Positions 18,366 to 26,582 of a stretch of DNA of 64,000 nt are shown piece by piece (within the stretch, counting starts at the first letter, position 1; every line of letters starts with the position of its first letter). The notes beneath the pieces were generated by a model, which worked only from the letters and a program-made list of their open reading frames with translations, was not told the DNA's origin and made no database searches. Position numbers and translations under genes: made by a program. This DNA is from an uncultured Clostridia bacterium (GTDB lineage Bacteria; Bacillota; Clostridia; Oscillospirales; Ruminococcaceae): the NCBI GenBank assembly GCA_947589215.1, contig CANQCL010000006.1, positions 1 through 64,000 on the forward strand, given 5' to 3'.

Positions 18366-20054
18366 TTAGTCGTCAATCTCAATTTCCATAATCTGATCGT
18401 TTATGTCAGCTCCGGCAGGAACCATAGGAAGTACATTTATATCCTTATGCATCCTGCAATCAATAAGACACGGTCTGCCCGATTTAAGAGCCTTTTCAAG
18501 GACGCTCTTAATATCAGATTTCTTTTGTATAACATATCCGTCGATTCCAAACGCTTCGGCAAGTTTCATATAGTCAGTGTTTCTGTCAATATCGGTTTCG
18601 GAAAAATGCTTTTTGTAAAATAGTCTCTGCCACTGGCGAACCATTCCAAGAACATTGTTATTAAACACAAGCTCTATTACGGGTATGTTGTGTTTTTTAA
18701 GAGTTGAAAGCTCGTTTAAGTTCATAAAGAAGCTTCCGTCACCTGCGATATTTATAACAGGCTTGTTAGGGTTGCCTATTTTAGAGCCTATAGACGCTCC
18801 TAAACCGTAACCCATTGTTCCTAAACCTCCGCTTGATGCAAACTGCCTTGCGGTTTTGAAATTGTAAAACTGAGCCACCCACATCTGATGCTGACCGACT
18901 TCTGTTGTGATGATCGCCTTGCCGTTTGTTAATTCATCAAGTGTTGTAATAACATCGCTGGGCAAGACCTCGCTGTCATTTTTAAAAGGCTTCATATGCA
19001 GAGGATATTCCTTTTTCCACTCTGAAATTTCATTTATCCAAGCACTGTGGTCCTGCGCTGTCAGCAGACTGTTCAGTTTGCTTATTATGTACTTAACATC
19101 ACCGTTTACTGATAAGTATGCGTTTACATTCTTTCCTATCTCTGCCGGGTCAATGTCTATGTGTATAATTTTTTTACCTTTTGCAAATGTGTCTGCATTG
19201 CACAAAACCCTGTCTGAAAATCTTGAGCCGAATACAATAAACAAATCGCAGTTTTGCAAAGCCAGAGCACTGGTTTTTGTTCCGTGCATACCCAGCATAC
19301 CCGTATAAAGCTTGTTTGTATTGTCAAAGGCGCACTGACCCATTAATGATAGGGAAACAGGGGCGTTTATTTTCTCGACTAAAGCTTCAAATTCTTCCTT
19401 AGCATCGGCTGAAACGACTCCGCCGCCTGCATATATAAAGGGCTTTTTGCTTTCATTAATAAGTTCGGCAACCTTTTCGCATTGCTCGTTTATGTTATCC
19501 GGATTGTGATAAACAGGCTTAACAGGGGACTTCTTTTTGTATTCGCAAACAGCGGCTGTGATATCCTTTGGGATATCGATCAGAACCGGTCCTTTTCTGC
19601 CTTCGTTAGCAATGTAAAATGCCTCTCTGATCGTGTCTGCCAGCTTGTTTATATCTTTTACTATATAGTTATGCTTTGTAACAGGCATTGTTATACCGCA
19701 TATGTCAACCTCCTGGAAAGAGTCAAGTCCCAGCAGGGAAGTGCCGACATTGCCTGTTATCGCAACGAGCGGTATTGAATCCATATGTGCTGTTGCAATT
19801 CCTGTTACGAGATTAGTTGCACCCGGACCCGACGTGGCAATTACAACGCCTGTTTTGCCTGTCGTTCTTGAATATCCGTCTGCCGCATGGCAAGCGCCCT
19901 GTTCGTGCGCAGTAATAACGTGTCTGATTTTTTTCTTGTACTTGTATAGCGCATCATAAATGTTTAGAACTGCGCCGCCGGGATATCCGAATACAGTGTC
20001 TACCCCTTGTTCTAATAGACATTCGATAATAATATCAGAACCGTTTAATTTCAT
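18366..20054 (-). CDS. ilvB: Acetolactate synthase large subunit
   Basis: TPP-dependent synthesis of acetolactate for valine, leucine and isoleucine. The protein starts MKLNGSDIIIECLLEQGVD, has the catalytic Glu in TAHEQGACHAADGYSR, and the TPP/Mg motif GDGSFFMNLNEL. ATG 20054 is chosen because it matches family starts and has GGGGATC upstream; the frame is open 25 codons further but that part lies in the leader. No ilvN small subunit follows; cimA is next. The 5' leader is a T-box with its terminator. Confidence 0.93.
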   Translation of the reverse strand: MKLNGSDIIIECLLEQGVDTVFGYPGGAVLNIYDALYKYKKKIRHVITAHEQGACHAADGYSRTTGKTGVVIATSGPGATNLVTGIATAHMDSIPLVAITGNVGTSLLGLDSFQEVDICGITMPVTKHNYIVKDINKLADTIREAFYIANEGRKGPVLIDIPKDITAAVCEYKKKSPVKPVYHNPDNINEQCEKVAELINESKKPFIYAGGGVVSADAKEEFEALVEKINAPVSLSLMGQCAFDNTNKLYTGMLGMHGTKTSALALQNCDLFIVFGSRFSDRVLCNADTFAKGKKIIHIDIDPAEIGKNVNAYLSVNGDVKYIISKLNSLLTAQDHSAWINEISEWKKEYPLHMKPFKNDSEVLPSDVITTLDELTNGKAIITTEVGQHQMWVAQFYNFKTARQFASSGGLGTMGYGLGASIGSKIGNPNKPVINIAGDGSFFMNLNELSTLKKHNIPVIELVFNNNVLGMVRQWQRLFYKKHFSETDIDRNTDYMKLAEAFGIDGYVIQKKSDIKSVLEKALKSGRPCLIDCRMHKDINVLPMVPAGADINDQIMEIEIDD

Positions 20055-20115
20055 ATTGATCCCCATTCCTGCATTAAAATTATGTTTTTTAACCGCTTGT
20101 TTTTTAATCTGCAAC

Positions 20116-20393
20116 AAAAAACGCCTCACTCAAAAGCATAAGCTTTAAGAGACGAAGCGAAAAACGTTCGTGTTACCACTCTTATTCGGCAATGGTTTTA
20201 TGTATATCCATTACCCTCGTAAGCATCAGACAATGCTTTACTCGATAACGGGAGTTCCCGAACAAGCTTACTGAAAATTTCAGCCGTCAGCTCAGAGGTG
20301 ATAAAATACTGGTCAAGTCTTGCTGACTTGCATCGACCGTCAGCTTTCTGTAAAGACTAAAACCGATTCGTCCTCGTCACAGCTTTTATACTA
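20116..20393 (-). promoter_or_regulatory. T-box riboswitch leader of ilvB-cimA
   Basis: On the minus strand the leader has a stem-I-like region, the T-box core AAGAGTGGTAACACG (at 20183-20169) with the tRNA-pairing UGGU, and a terminator CGCTTCGTCTC ... GAGTGAGGCG followed by six T (20159-20116). UGGU pairs with an ACCA tRNA end, as in Ile, Leu and Val tRNAs. The likely specifier is ATC (Ile) at 20302-20300, before ACCTCTGAGC; this is inferred from position. The core differs from the common GGTACC form. Confidence 0.87.
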
Positions 20394-20399
20394 AATTAC

Positions 20400-20428
20400 A
20401 TTATATACAAACAAAAATTATTTGTCAA
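20400..20428 (-). promoter_or_regulatory. Consensus sigma-A promoter of the ilvB T-box transcript
   Basis: TTGACA at 20428-20423, 17 bases, TATAAT at 20405-20400, both exact. Confidence 0.9.
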
Positions 20429-20458
20429 GTGTTTTCACAAATTTCATTTAAACAAATT

Positions 20459-20488
20459 AAAGACCTGATTAAATTCAGTCAGGTCTTT
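20459..20488 (-). terminator. Terminator of RNase P RNA
   Basis: AAAGACCTGA/TCAGGTCTTT stem with a 10-base loop and T-rich tail, just past the 3' end of rnpB on the minus strand. Confidence 0.75.
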
Positions 20489-20502
20489 GTGTATTTCTAA
20501 TG

Positions 20503-20843
20503 CGACTAAGCCGATAAGCCGAGTTTTGTCGTGTACGGTAATCTATCTAGGCCTTATGTCGCCATAAGGCTCAAGCCCCCTATAAGCCAAAGCCTGACGA
20601 GCAGCCATTGACTTTGTACTTACCATTGGAGTTGCATCGGATAGGGTTTACATGGCAATACGGTCTCCCGCATTCCGGTGAGCTCTTACCTCGCCATTCC
20701 AACCTTACCTTGTAAAAGGCGGTATATTTCTGTTGCACTTGCCCTAAGGTCGCCCTCGACTGCTGTTAGCAGTTATCCTGCTCTGTGATGCTCGGACTTT
20801 CCTCTGAACGTAACGCCGTCCAGCTACCGCATAGCTTACTCGC
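20503..20843 (-). ncRNA. rnpB: RNase P RNA
   Basis: The minus strand carries the universal signature GAGGAAAGTCCGAGCATC near the 5' end, GGGCAAGTGCAACAGAAATA in the middle, and a 3' portion beginning GATTACCGTACACGAC. Total length about 340 bases matches bacterial RNase P RNA. It processes the 5' ends of tRNA precursors. Ends are set from the promoter (-10 at 20855-20850) and the terminator; exact termini are approximate. Confidence 0.95.
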
Positions 20844-20849
20844 AAAGGA

Positions 20850-20878
20850 AGTATAGCATACTTTTTAAACATTGTCAA
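20850..20878 (-). promoter_or_regulatory. Sigma-A promoter of rnpB
   Basis: TTGACA at 20878-20873, 17 bases, TATACT at 20855-20850. Confidence 0.9.
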
Positions 20879-20891
20879 ACAAGATTTATTT

Positions 20892-20935
20892 TGAAAAATT
20901 GATAATTGAAAATTGACAATGGACAATGGAAAATT
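20892..20935. repeat. TTGACAATGGA-type degenerate repeat
   Basis: Units such as GATAATTGAAAATTGACAATG and GACAATGGAAAAT follow each other. Related tracts lie at 6568, 23441 and 40018. Confidence 0.6.
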
Positions 20936-20947
20936 TTTGTTAGCATA

Positions 20948-20974
20948 GAAAAAGGACCTCTTTCGAGATCCTTT
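20948..20974 (-). terminator. Intrinsic terminator of the surface-protein gene
   Basis: AAAGGATCTC/GAGGTCCTTT stem followed by T-rich sequence on the minus strand, about 25 bases past the stop at 21000. Confidence 0.75.
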
Positions 20975-20999
20975 TATTTATAATTCAATTTTAATTTTA

Positions 21000-21824
21000 T
21001 TACTTTCTCTTCTTTGTGAGAACGATTGCACCGCCTGCAAGAGCAAGACCTATAAGAGCAAGACCTGTCTCTGCACCGGTATTTGTATTTGATGTTGTAT
21101 TAGTATCTGCTCCGCCGCCTACTGCAGCTGTAGTAGCTTGTGTATCATTTGAACCGGAATCAGCTTTTGCTGTTTTTTCCTCACCGCTGCTAAGACCTGA
21201 GATTTCAAAAGTAGCTGAGATGCTTTCTGACCACTCAATTTTAGCCTTATCAATTGGAGGATCATCCTTTGTCTTACCATAATCGTTGTAGATTTCAATT
21301 CTGTAGCAAGTGTTTTGATCTTCAATATTTCCGTAAAGAACCTTTTTTGCGTCAAATGCAAAATCCTTACCGTCAAGCTTAATGCTCTTTAATTTGCAAT
21401 TGATGTCATCTTCTGAGTATGTACCGTTTTCCTTAACGCCGTTTTTCAACTCAGCTTTAGCGTCAAATTTTTTACACTTTAAAATACCTGTGATATCAAT
21501 GCAGAAAACTGCTGCTCCAGTAGCTGAAGGTGTCATTGGTCCTTGAGGGTTATCTCCTTCAGAATTCTTAGTAACAGAATCTTTAGTAATAGAAACAGTG
21601 TATTCGCCGTCTTTTGTAATATATGCGTCAACACCGTAAGGAGATCTGTCAGCAACTCCTGTTCCAATACCATTTTGAGCGCTCATACTTTGCCACAGCC
21701 AGTCGTGATCAGCATACATCAAGAATGCATCGTAGCCATCAGTTGCTGAAGCCGAAAAGCTTGCGCAAGTTGAAACTGCTAATGCTGTTGCAGCAACACC
21801 TGCAAAAATTCTTTTAAGTTTCAT
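21000..21824 (-). CDS. Secreted, membrane-anchored surface protein of unknown function
   Basis: A 274-residue protein with a clear signal peptide (FAGVAATALAVSTCASFSAS, cleavage near ASA-TDG), a beta-rich body without a family I recognise (ADHDWLWQSMSAQNGIG near the start), a Ser/Thr/Asn-rich linker, and a C-terminal membrane anchor: TNTGAETGLALIGLALAGG followed by TKKRK. The NTGAETG motif plus helix plus basic tail is sortase-signal-like but not LPXTG, so anchoring could be by a sortase variant or by the membrane helix alone. It has its own promoter (TTGAAT-17-TAAAAT), AAAGGAG ribosome binding site and terminator. Function unknown. Confidence 0.75.
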   Translation of the reverse strand: MKLKRIFAGVAATALAVSTCASFSASATDGYDAFLMYADHDWLWQSMSAQNGIGTGVADRSPYGVDAYITKDGEYTVSITKDSVTKNSEGDNPQGPMTPSATGAAVFCIDITGILKCKKFDAKAELKNGVKENGTYSEDDINCKLKSIKLDGKDFAFDAKKVLYGNIEDQNTCYRIEIYNDYGKTKDDPPIDKAKIEWSESISATFEISGLSSGEEKTAKADSGSNDTQATTAAVGGGADTNTTSNTNTGAETGLALIGLALAGGAIVLTKKRK

Positions 21825-21861
21825 ATTCGAAAACTCCTTTTCATATTATTTTACACTATAC

Positions 21862-21890
21862 ATTTTACTACAATCACATTGTTTATTCAA
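21862..21890 (-). promoter_or_regulatory. Sigma-A promoter of the surface-protein gene
   Basis: TTGAAT at 21890-21885, 17 bases, TAAAAT at 21867-21862. Confidence 0.65.
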
Positions 21891-21952
21891 TGTGCTAAAT
21901 AGCCAAAAAAAGTAATAGAATATTATCTATTTTTCACAATTATGTGCTGATT

Positions 21953-22711
21953 TTATTGCTTTCTTTTTTGAATTCGCTTCGTTATTTCAAGAAGCGGACG
22001 TGTTGGCACAAATTTAGAAGCGCATACAGAAAGCTTCATACCCGCTGACGGAACAATTATCATCTTTCGGTTTTCAAACATATTGTAAAGAGCATACTTA
22101 GCACAGTATTTTTTGTCGATTCCTTTCATCTCAAATTTAACGTCGGCAACTTCGCTGAACTCAGTGTCAACAGGTCCGGGACAGAGTGCGCCGATATATA
22201 CGTTGCTTCCCATATCGGAAAGCTCGGTATTGATAGCACAGGTCAGATCAACTACATAAGCCTTTGTCGCATAGTAGGTTGCCATAAGAGGACCTCCTGC
22301 CATTAGTCCGGCTGATGAAGCGACATTTAAAATATAACCGTCGTCTTTCTTGACAAAATCTTTTAAAAACAGCTTTGTTAGAATATGAACTGCCTTTATA
22401 TTTACGTTTATCATTGAAAGCTCTTTATCTAAGTCTGTTTCTGTAAAGTTGCCGCAAAGACCAAATCCAGCATTATTGATAAGCACAGAAATATCCTTTT
22501 CTTTAACCTTTTTATACAGTTCCTTACACTCTTCTTCTTTTGACAGATCGCATACAACGATTTCAGAGCGTGTTTCTAGCAGCTTTTGAAGCTCCAAAAG
22601 TCTGCCTTCACGGCGTGCGACTAAAATAAGCTCGTATCCCAAGTGGCTTAAAACTCGTGCCATTTCATATCCTATTCCCGAACTGGCTCCTGTTACAAGC
22701 GCTGTTTTCAT
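21953..22711 (-). CDS. Short-chain dehydrogenase/reductase
   Basis: A 252-residue classical SDR enzyme. The NAD(P)-binding motif TGASSGIG is at residues 6-13, NNAG follows at mid-protein, the catalytic Ser is in NVASSAGL and the Tyr/Lys pair in YYATKAY. The Arg pair VARREGR after the second strand suggests NADPH. Family resemblance is to the YqjQ/DltE-type subgroup, whose substrates are poorly known. It is a single-gene unit with a promoter at 22771-22743 and sits divergently from the Cys-rich protein at 22881. Confidence 0.85.
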   Translation of the reverse strand: MKTALVTGASSGIGYEMARVLSHLGYELILVARREGRLLELQKLLETRSEIVVCDLSKEEECKELYKKVKEKDISVLINNAGFGLCGNFTETDLDKELSMINVNIKAVHILTKLFLKDFVKKDDGYILNVASSAGLMAGGPLMATYYATKAYVVDLTCAINTELSDMGSNVYIGALCPGPVDTEFSEVADVKFEMKGIDKKYCAKYALYNMFENRKMIIVPSAGMKLSVCASKFVPTRPLLEITKRIQKRKQ

Positions 22712-22742
22712 AATAATCCTTCTTTCAAAATTGATTATAAGT

Positions 22743-22771
22743 ATTATAACCCAAAATGCTCGATTTTACAA
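22743..22771 (-). promoter_or_regulatory. Sigma-A promoter of the SDR gene
   Basis: TTGTAA at 22771-22766, 17 bases, TATAAT at 22748-22743. Confidence 0.75.
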
Positions 22772-22801
22772 GGAATAGATTATTTATATTATCAACTGCC
22801 G

Positions 22802-22830
22802 TTTACAAATTAAATAATGCAGTATATAAT
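22802..22830 (+). promoter_or_regulatory. Sigma-A promoter of the C_GCAxxG_C_C gene
   Basis: TTTACA, 17 bases, TATAAT, 50 bases before ATG 22881. Confidence 0.75.
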
Positions 22831-22880
22831 GTATTACGGTACATAAAGTTAAAAAATTACTACTTGGAAGGAGATTTTTT

Positions 22881-23330
22881 ATGGATCATTCAAAAAAAGC
22901 CGTAGAGCTTTTTAAAAGCGGATATAATTGTTCTCAGGCAGTTTTCGGTGCCTATGCCGACGAGCTTGGCATCGACTTTGATACCGCTGTTAAAATCTCG
23001 TCGTCATTTGGCGGGGGAATGGGAAGAATGAGAGAGGTATGCGGTGCGTTGACGGGTTCGTTTATGGTGCTGGGAATGTTAGAGGGTGGTTATGACGCAA
23101 AGGATAACAAAGCTAAAGCTGAACACTACAAAAATATTCAGGATTTAGCTGATAAGTTCAGACAGCAAAACGGCTCAATAATATGTCGGGAACTTTTAGG
23201 TCTGTCTCAAAAGGATGCGGATGATCCAATTCCAGAATTGAGAACGGAGGGTTATTATAAAAAAAGACCGTGCGTTGAGTTGGTAGAACTTGCCGCAAAG
23301 AATTTAGATGAAATGTATTTTAACAATTAG
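22881..23330 (+). CDS. C_GCAxxG_C_C family protein
   Basis: A 149-residue protein with the four cysteines that name the family: C17 (GYNCSQAVF), C54 in EVCGALTG, C102 and C131. The family (TIGR01909, split-Soret-like) is presumed redox-active or metal-binding, but no reaction is established. AAGGAG precedes the ATG. It is a single gene whose 3' side passes straight into a repeat-rich region with no clear terminator. Confidence 0.85.
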   Translation: MDHSKKAVELFKSGYNCSQAVFGAYADELGIDFDTAVKISSSFGGGMGRMREVCGALTGSFMVLGMLEGGYDAKDNKAKAEHYKNIQDLADKFRQQNGSIICRELLGLSQKDADDPIPELRTEGYYKKRPCVELVELAAKNLDEMYFNN

Positions 23331-23478
23331 AGGAAAGCGGCGAGCCGGCAGGGGTGACCCCAGCTGGCAGAAGCAAGAAATTTAGAGGCAAGAAGCAAGA
23401 CCGCCGAGCCGGCGGTGGCTCTGCCAAACGGCGGGCTTAATAATTGACAATTGACAATGGAAAATGGATAATTAATTT
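23331..23478. repeat. Composite repeat region: GC-rich palindromes, GCAAGAA heptads, TTGACAATGGA units
   Basis: The GC-rich part has GGCAGGGGTGACCCCAGCTGG and CCGCCGAGCCGGCGG; the heptad part has GCAGAAGCAAG and GAGGCAAGAAGCAAGA; then AACGGCGGGCTTAATAATTG and TTGACAATGGAAAATGG. All three families recur elsewhere in the window. I see no gene in it. Confidence 0.7.
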
Positions 23479-23494
23479 TTTTTATCAAAACCCC

Positions 23495-23523
23495 TTGACA
23501 CCCCTGTCGAAATTTGTTATAAT
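23495..23523 (+). promoter_or_regulatory. Consensus sigma-A promoter upstream of the LRR gene
   Basis: Exact TTGACA at 23495-23500, 17 bases, exact TATAAT at 23518-23523. It lies about 290 bases ahead of the LRR start codon, giving a long leader. Confidence 0.9.
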
Positions 23524-23537
23524 GTAGATACTTTAAC

Positions 23538-23636
23538 AAAGGAGTGATATTTATGTGCATAAACAAACTCCCAATTTTTAACAGGGGGGGGGGCGTTAAG
23601 CCTAACCTTTATTAGTTATGCACAAAATAATTCACT
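23538..23636 (+). other. Structured leader with a G10 tract and a 20-codon reading frame
   Basis: AAAGGAG at 23538-23544 is followed 8 bases later by ATG 23553 and a 20-codon frame ending at 23615. The frame contains ten consecutive G (23584-23593). TGTGCATAA (23554-23562) pairs perfectly with TTATGCACA (23616-23624), AGTGA with TCACT forms an outer stem, and CTCCC can pair with the G run. Each change in G number shifts the small frame. Whether the frame is translated is unknown. Confidence 0.5.
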
Positions 23637-23669
23637 AATTATTTTTTTGAAATCTAGTATCGGATTTAC

Positions 23670-23705
23670 GACGTAGTTATGGCATTAGGATAACTGCGTC
23701 TTTTT
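23670..23705 (+). terminator. Terminator-like hairpin in the leader of the LRR gene
   Basis: GACGTAGTTAT/ATAACTGCGTC stem with a 9-base loop followed by TTTTTG. It lies between the promoter and the LRR start, so it could attenuate the gene. Confidence 0.7.
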
Positions 23706-23815
23706 GTATATTTGGAGGTGATTGGAAATTTTTAATATAGCAAAGAATGGCAGACGCTTTGCTGTTTGTAACGTCCTCAGTCTGCGAAAAATAATATTTT
23801 TTGGAGGAATATTTA

Positions 23816-25852
23816 ATGAAGTTTAAAAAATTAATTTCATTGCTAGCAGCTACAGCAATGACACTAACAGCAATCACTGGTGCAATGACAGCCTCAGCAA
23901 GTGAAGTTGCTAACGGTACTTGCGGAGATTTAACATGGACATTGGATTCAGACGGCAAACTGACGATTTCGGGCGAGGGTGAAATGGCTTCGCCTGAAGT
24001 TACTGATATTTCGCAAGAAAATGGTTTTGATACTACAAATGTAGCTGGACTAAAAGAATCATTAAAGACTCAATTAAAAGACTATTCTGAAATCTATACA
24101 TATAAAGAACATATGGAAAAAATAAAAGAGGTAGTAATTGAAAAAGGAGTAACATCAATAGGTTTTGCTGCGTTTTATAAAATGCCAAACCTTGAAAGTG
24201 TTATATTACCTTCTACTATTTCGGAGTTTAAAGGTATAGGGTATAGTACTCAAATTAATGATGTTGATTCACATGGTCATGGACCTATACAAGCTTATGC
24301 AAGTTTGGCATTTGCAGAGTGTACAAAACTTAAAAAGCTTACTTTAACTGAGGGTATGACAGCAATAGGAAGTATTGCATTTTATGGCTGTACAGCATTA
24401 GAGAGTGTAAGAATACCATCAACAATTAAATATGAAAAACAACCTGAAGGCGTTAATGATTTAGAATCTAATTATGGTTGGGGTCCATATTCATTTGTTG
24501 GATGTACCTTATTAAAAGATATAATACTTTCTGAGGGTTTAACTGTTATTGGTGGCTGTGCATTTGAGGATACCGCAGTAGAGAGTGTTGTTATACCTTC
24601 AACTATTGAAAATTGGGATGTTGCAGATACAAATGTAACTGTTGTACCTCCTGGATCAGTTGCGGACGGTCTTGAATCTATATCGGATATTTACAGTAGT
24701 GCATTTGCCAATTGTAAAAATCTATCATCAGTAATATTTACAGATGGAATAAAAACAATAGGAAAAGTACCATTTTGGGGTTGTACATCATTAAAGAAAG
24801 TAGCTATACCTAAATCGATAACTAATATGTATAAGTCTTTTGAATATTGTCCCGGACTACAAGAGGCATATATAGAAGATGGTGCTCAGATATCGTCATA
24901 TAACTCTGGCAATAACAGTTATTTTGATTACTCCTTTGATTATTGTGTAAAACTAAAAAAATTAGAAATACCTTCAGGCGTTGAAGTTGATCATCATAAT
25001 GCACAATGGTGCACAGGCTGCAGCTCATTAACAGATTTATATATACACGGAAAAGATTATGGTTATTTCCCGGTAGGTAATAATACGTCAAAAGTTCACT
25101 GTTATTCTGGAACTAAAACACTAGATTCATTGCTTGTTGGTGGAGTTCCAAGCGTTAGAATTGTAGATATAGAAGAAGAAATAGAAAGCGCTCAAGCAGA
25201 ACTAAACAAAGCGGTAACAGAAGCAGAAAAATATGCCGAAGAAGATTATACACCAGAAAGTTATGGTGTATTAAAGGCATTAGTTGAGAAGGCAGGTGAA
25301 TACGGAGAAGATCCAAGCATAATGTCAATGGAGGACACGACAGAGGGAATATATGCGGCAATTGATGGGCTTGTAGATAAGTCAAGCGAGCCATCTTCAT
25401 CAGAGCCATCAGATTCATCAAATCCTACAGACAACTCGTCAGATCCGTCAAACTCATCAGGCAATAACAACCAGTCACAATCACCAAACACTCCAGCTAC
25501 ACCATCTACATCTGCACCGACAACGGCAACGCCTAAACCTACAACACCGCCTAATGTTACAACAGTAGCTAAACCTGCAAAGGTAAAAGCGGTTAAGTTA
25601 AAGGCAAAGAAAAAGAAGCTTAACGTCTCATGGAAAAAGGTTAGCGGAGCAACGGGGTATGAGGTTCTGTCAGCAACGAATAATAAGTTTACTAAGGGCA
25701 AGAAGACAGTTACAGTCAAAAAGAACAAGGTGACACTTAAAAATCTTAAACCAAAGAAGAAATACTTTGTAAAGGTGAGAGCGTACAAGCTTGCAAACGG
25801 TAGGAAGTATTTTGGAAAGTGGAGCAAGGTTGTTAAGAAAAAGGTAAAATAA
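23816..25852 (+). CDS. BspA-type leucine-rich-repeat surface protein
   Basis: A 678-residue secreted protein: signal peptide (KLISLLAATAMTLTAIT, cleavage near ASA-SE), an N-terminal NGTCGDLTWTLDSDGKLTI motif typical of these proteins, LRR_5 repeats from about residue 100 to 400 (for example LTEGMTAIGSIAFYGCTALE), a helical FIVAR-like region, a Ser/Pro/Thr linker rich in DPSNSS, and a basic fibronectin-III-like C-terminus. ATG 23816 has GGAGG upstream; an in-frame TTG at 23801 overlaps that site. It is a close paralogue of the fragment at 1-936. Likely role is adhesion or substrate binding at the cell surface; the ligand is unknown. Confidence 0.88.
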   Translation: MKFKKLISLLAATAMTLTAITGAMTASASEVANGTCGDLTWTLDSDGKLTISGEGEMASPEVTDISQENGFDTTNVAGLKESLKTQLKDYSEIYTYKEHMEKIKEVVIEKGVTSIGFAAFYKMPNLESVILPSTISEFKGIGYSTQINDVDSHGHGPIQAYASLAFAECTKLKKLTLTEGMTAIGSIAFYGCTALESVRIPSTIKYEKQPEGVNDLESNYGWGPYSFVGCTLLKDIILSEGLTVIGGCAFEDTAVESVVIPSTIENWDVADTNVTVVPPGSVADGLESISDIYSSAFANCKNLSSVIFTDGIKTIGKVPFWGCTSLKKVAIPKSITNMYKSFEYCPGLQEAYIEDGAQISSYNSGNNSYFDYSFDYCVKLKKLEIPSGVEVDHHNAQWCTGCSSLTDLYIHGKDYGYFPVGNNTSKVHCYSGTKTLDSLLVGGVPSVRIVDIEEEIESAQAELNKAVTEAEKYAEEDYTPESYGVLKALVEKAGEYGEDPSIMSMEDTTEGIYAAIDGLVDKSSEPSSSEPSDSSNPTDNSSDPSNSSGNNNQSQSPNTPATPSTSAPTTATPKPTTPPNVTTVAKPAKVKAVKLKAKKKKLNVSWKKVSGATGYEVLSATNNKFTKGKKTVTVKKNKVTLKNLKPKKKYFVKVRAYKLANGRKYFGKWSKVVKKKVK

Positions 25853-25880
25853 ATGCCTTTCTATAAATATTCTATAAATC

Positions 25881-25918
25881 AAAACCGCTCGGCAGTATTA
25901 AAACTGTCGGGCGGTTTT
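25881..25918 (+). terminator. Intrinsic terminator of the LRR gene (same as at 966)
   Basis: Identical AAAACCGCTCGGCAG/CTGTCGGGCGGTTTT hairpin. A short TTCTTGTTTCTTGCTTGC heptad tract follows to about 25950. Confidence 0.85.
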
Positions 25919-26084
25919 GTCTTGATTCTGGTTTCTTGTTTCTTGCTTGCATTTTTTATAGATTAATGATATAATTAATTGTTAATAAACTGAGAAAGTG
26001 TGGCTTGTTTTAGATACTTTAATTAAGAATCAAGGTTTATAGTGTGAGGAATGCTTATCATATATCAAAGGCACGGTGATAAAT

Positions 26085-26582
26085 ATGAGGATAATCGGTA
26101 TTGATCCCGGATATGCGATAATAGGCTTTGGGGTGCTCGATTATGCAGGTAATGATTTTAAGGTAGTAAACTTTGGAGCGATTACCACTGAGGCGCATAC
26201 TCCGTTTGATTTGCGGATAAAAACTATTTATGACGATATGTGCGAGGTTTTAGATAAATATAAGCCGGATGAGATGGGTATTGAAAAGCTGTTTTTTAAC
26301 ACTAATCAAAAGACGGTAATAGATGTTGCTCAGGCTAGAGGAGTTATACTTCTTTCAGCTATTGAACGGGGAATTAAAGTTTGTGAATACACACCGCTTC
26401 AGGTAAAGCAGGCGGTGGTGGGGTATGGCAGAGCCGAGAAAAAGCAGGTTCAGGAGCTGACACGATCTATGCTAAGGCTAAAGGAGGTTCCCAAGCCTGA
26501 CGACACAGCTGACGCGTTGGCTTTGGCTATAACTCACGGACACTCGTCAAATTATAATTTGAAATACGGAGATATATTATGA
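26085..26582 (+). CDS. ruvC: Holliday junction resolvase RuvC
   Basis: Cuts Holliday junctions after RuvAB branch migration. A 165-residue protein with MRIIGIDPG at the start (catalytic D7), MGIEKLFFNTN and the C-terminal acidic PDDTADALALA. ATG 26085 is preferred over GTG 26076 because GGTGAT sits 4 bases before it and the family begins MRIIGIDPG. Its stop overlaps the ruvA start as ATGA. Confidence 0.95.
   Translation: MRIIGIDPGYAIIGFGVLDYAGNDFKVVNFGAITTEAHTPFDLRIKTIYDDMCEVLDKYKPDEMGIEKLFFNTNQKTVIDVAQARGVILLSAIERGIKVCEYTPLQVKQAVVGYGRAEKKQVQELTRSMLRLKEVPKPDDTADALALAITHGHSSNYNLKYGDIL

Noticed and set aside
23677-23815. Second small frame in the LRR leader (ATG 23747, 15 codons)
   Set aside because: The GGAGG at 23714 is too far from this ATG, and the sequence is better explained as RNA stems.
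25155-25827. Long antisense open frames opposite the LRR gene's linker and C-terminal domain (also at 197-911)
   Set aside because: They mirror the Ser/Thr/Lys-rich low-complexity coding of the sense strand, and they have no ribosome binding sites or known domains.
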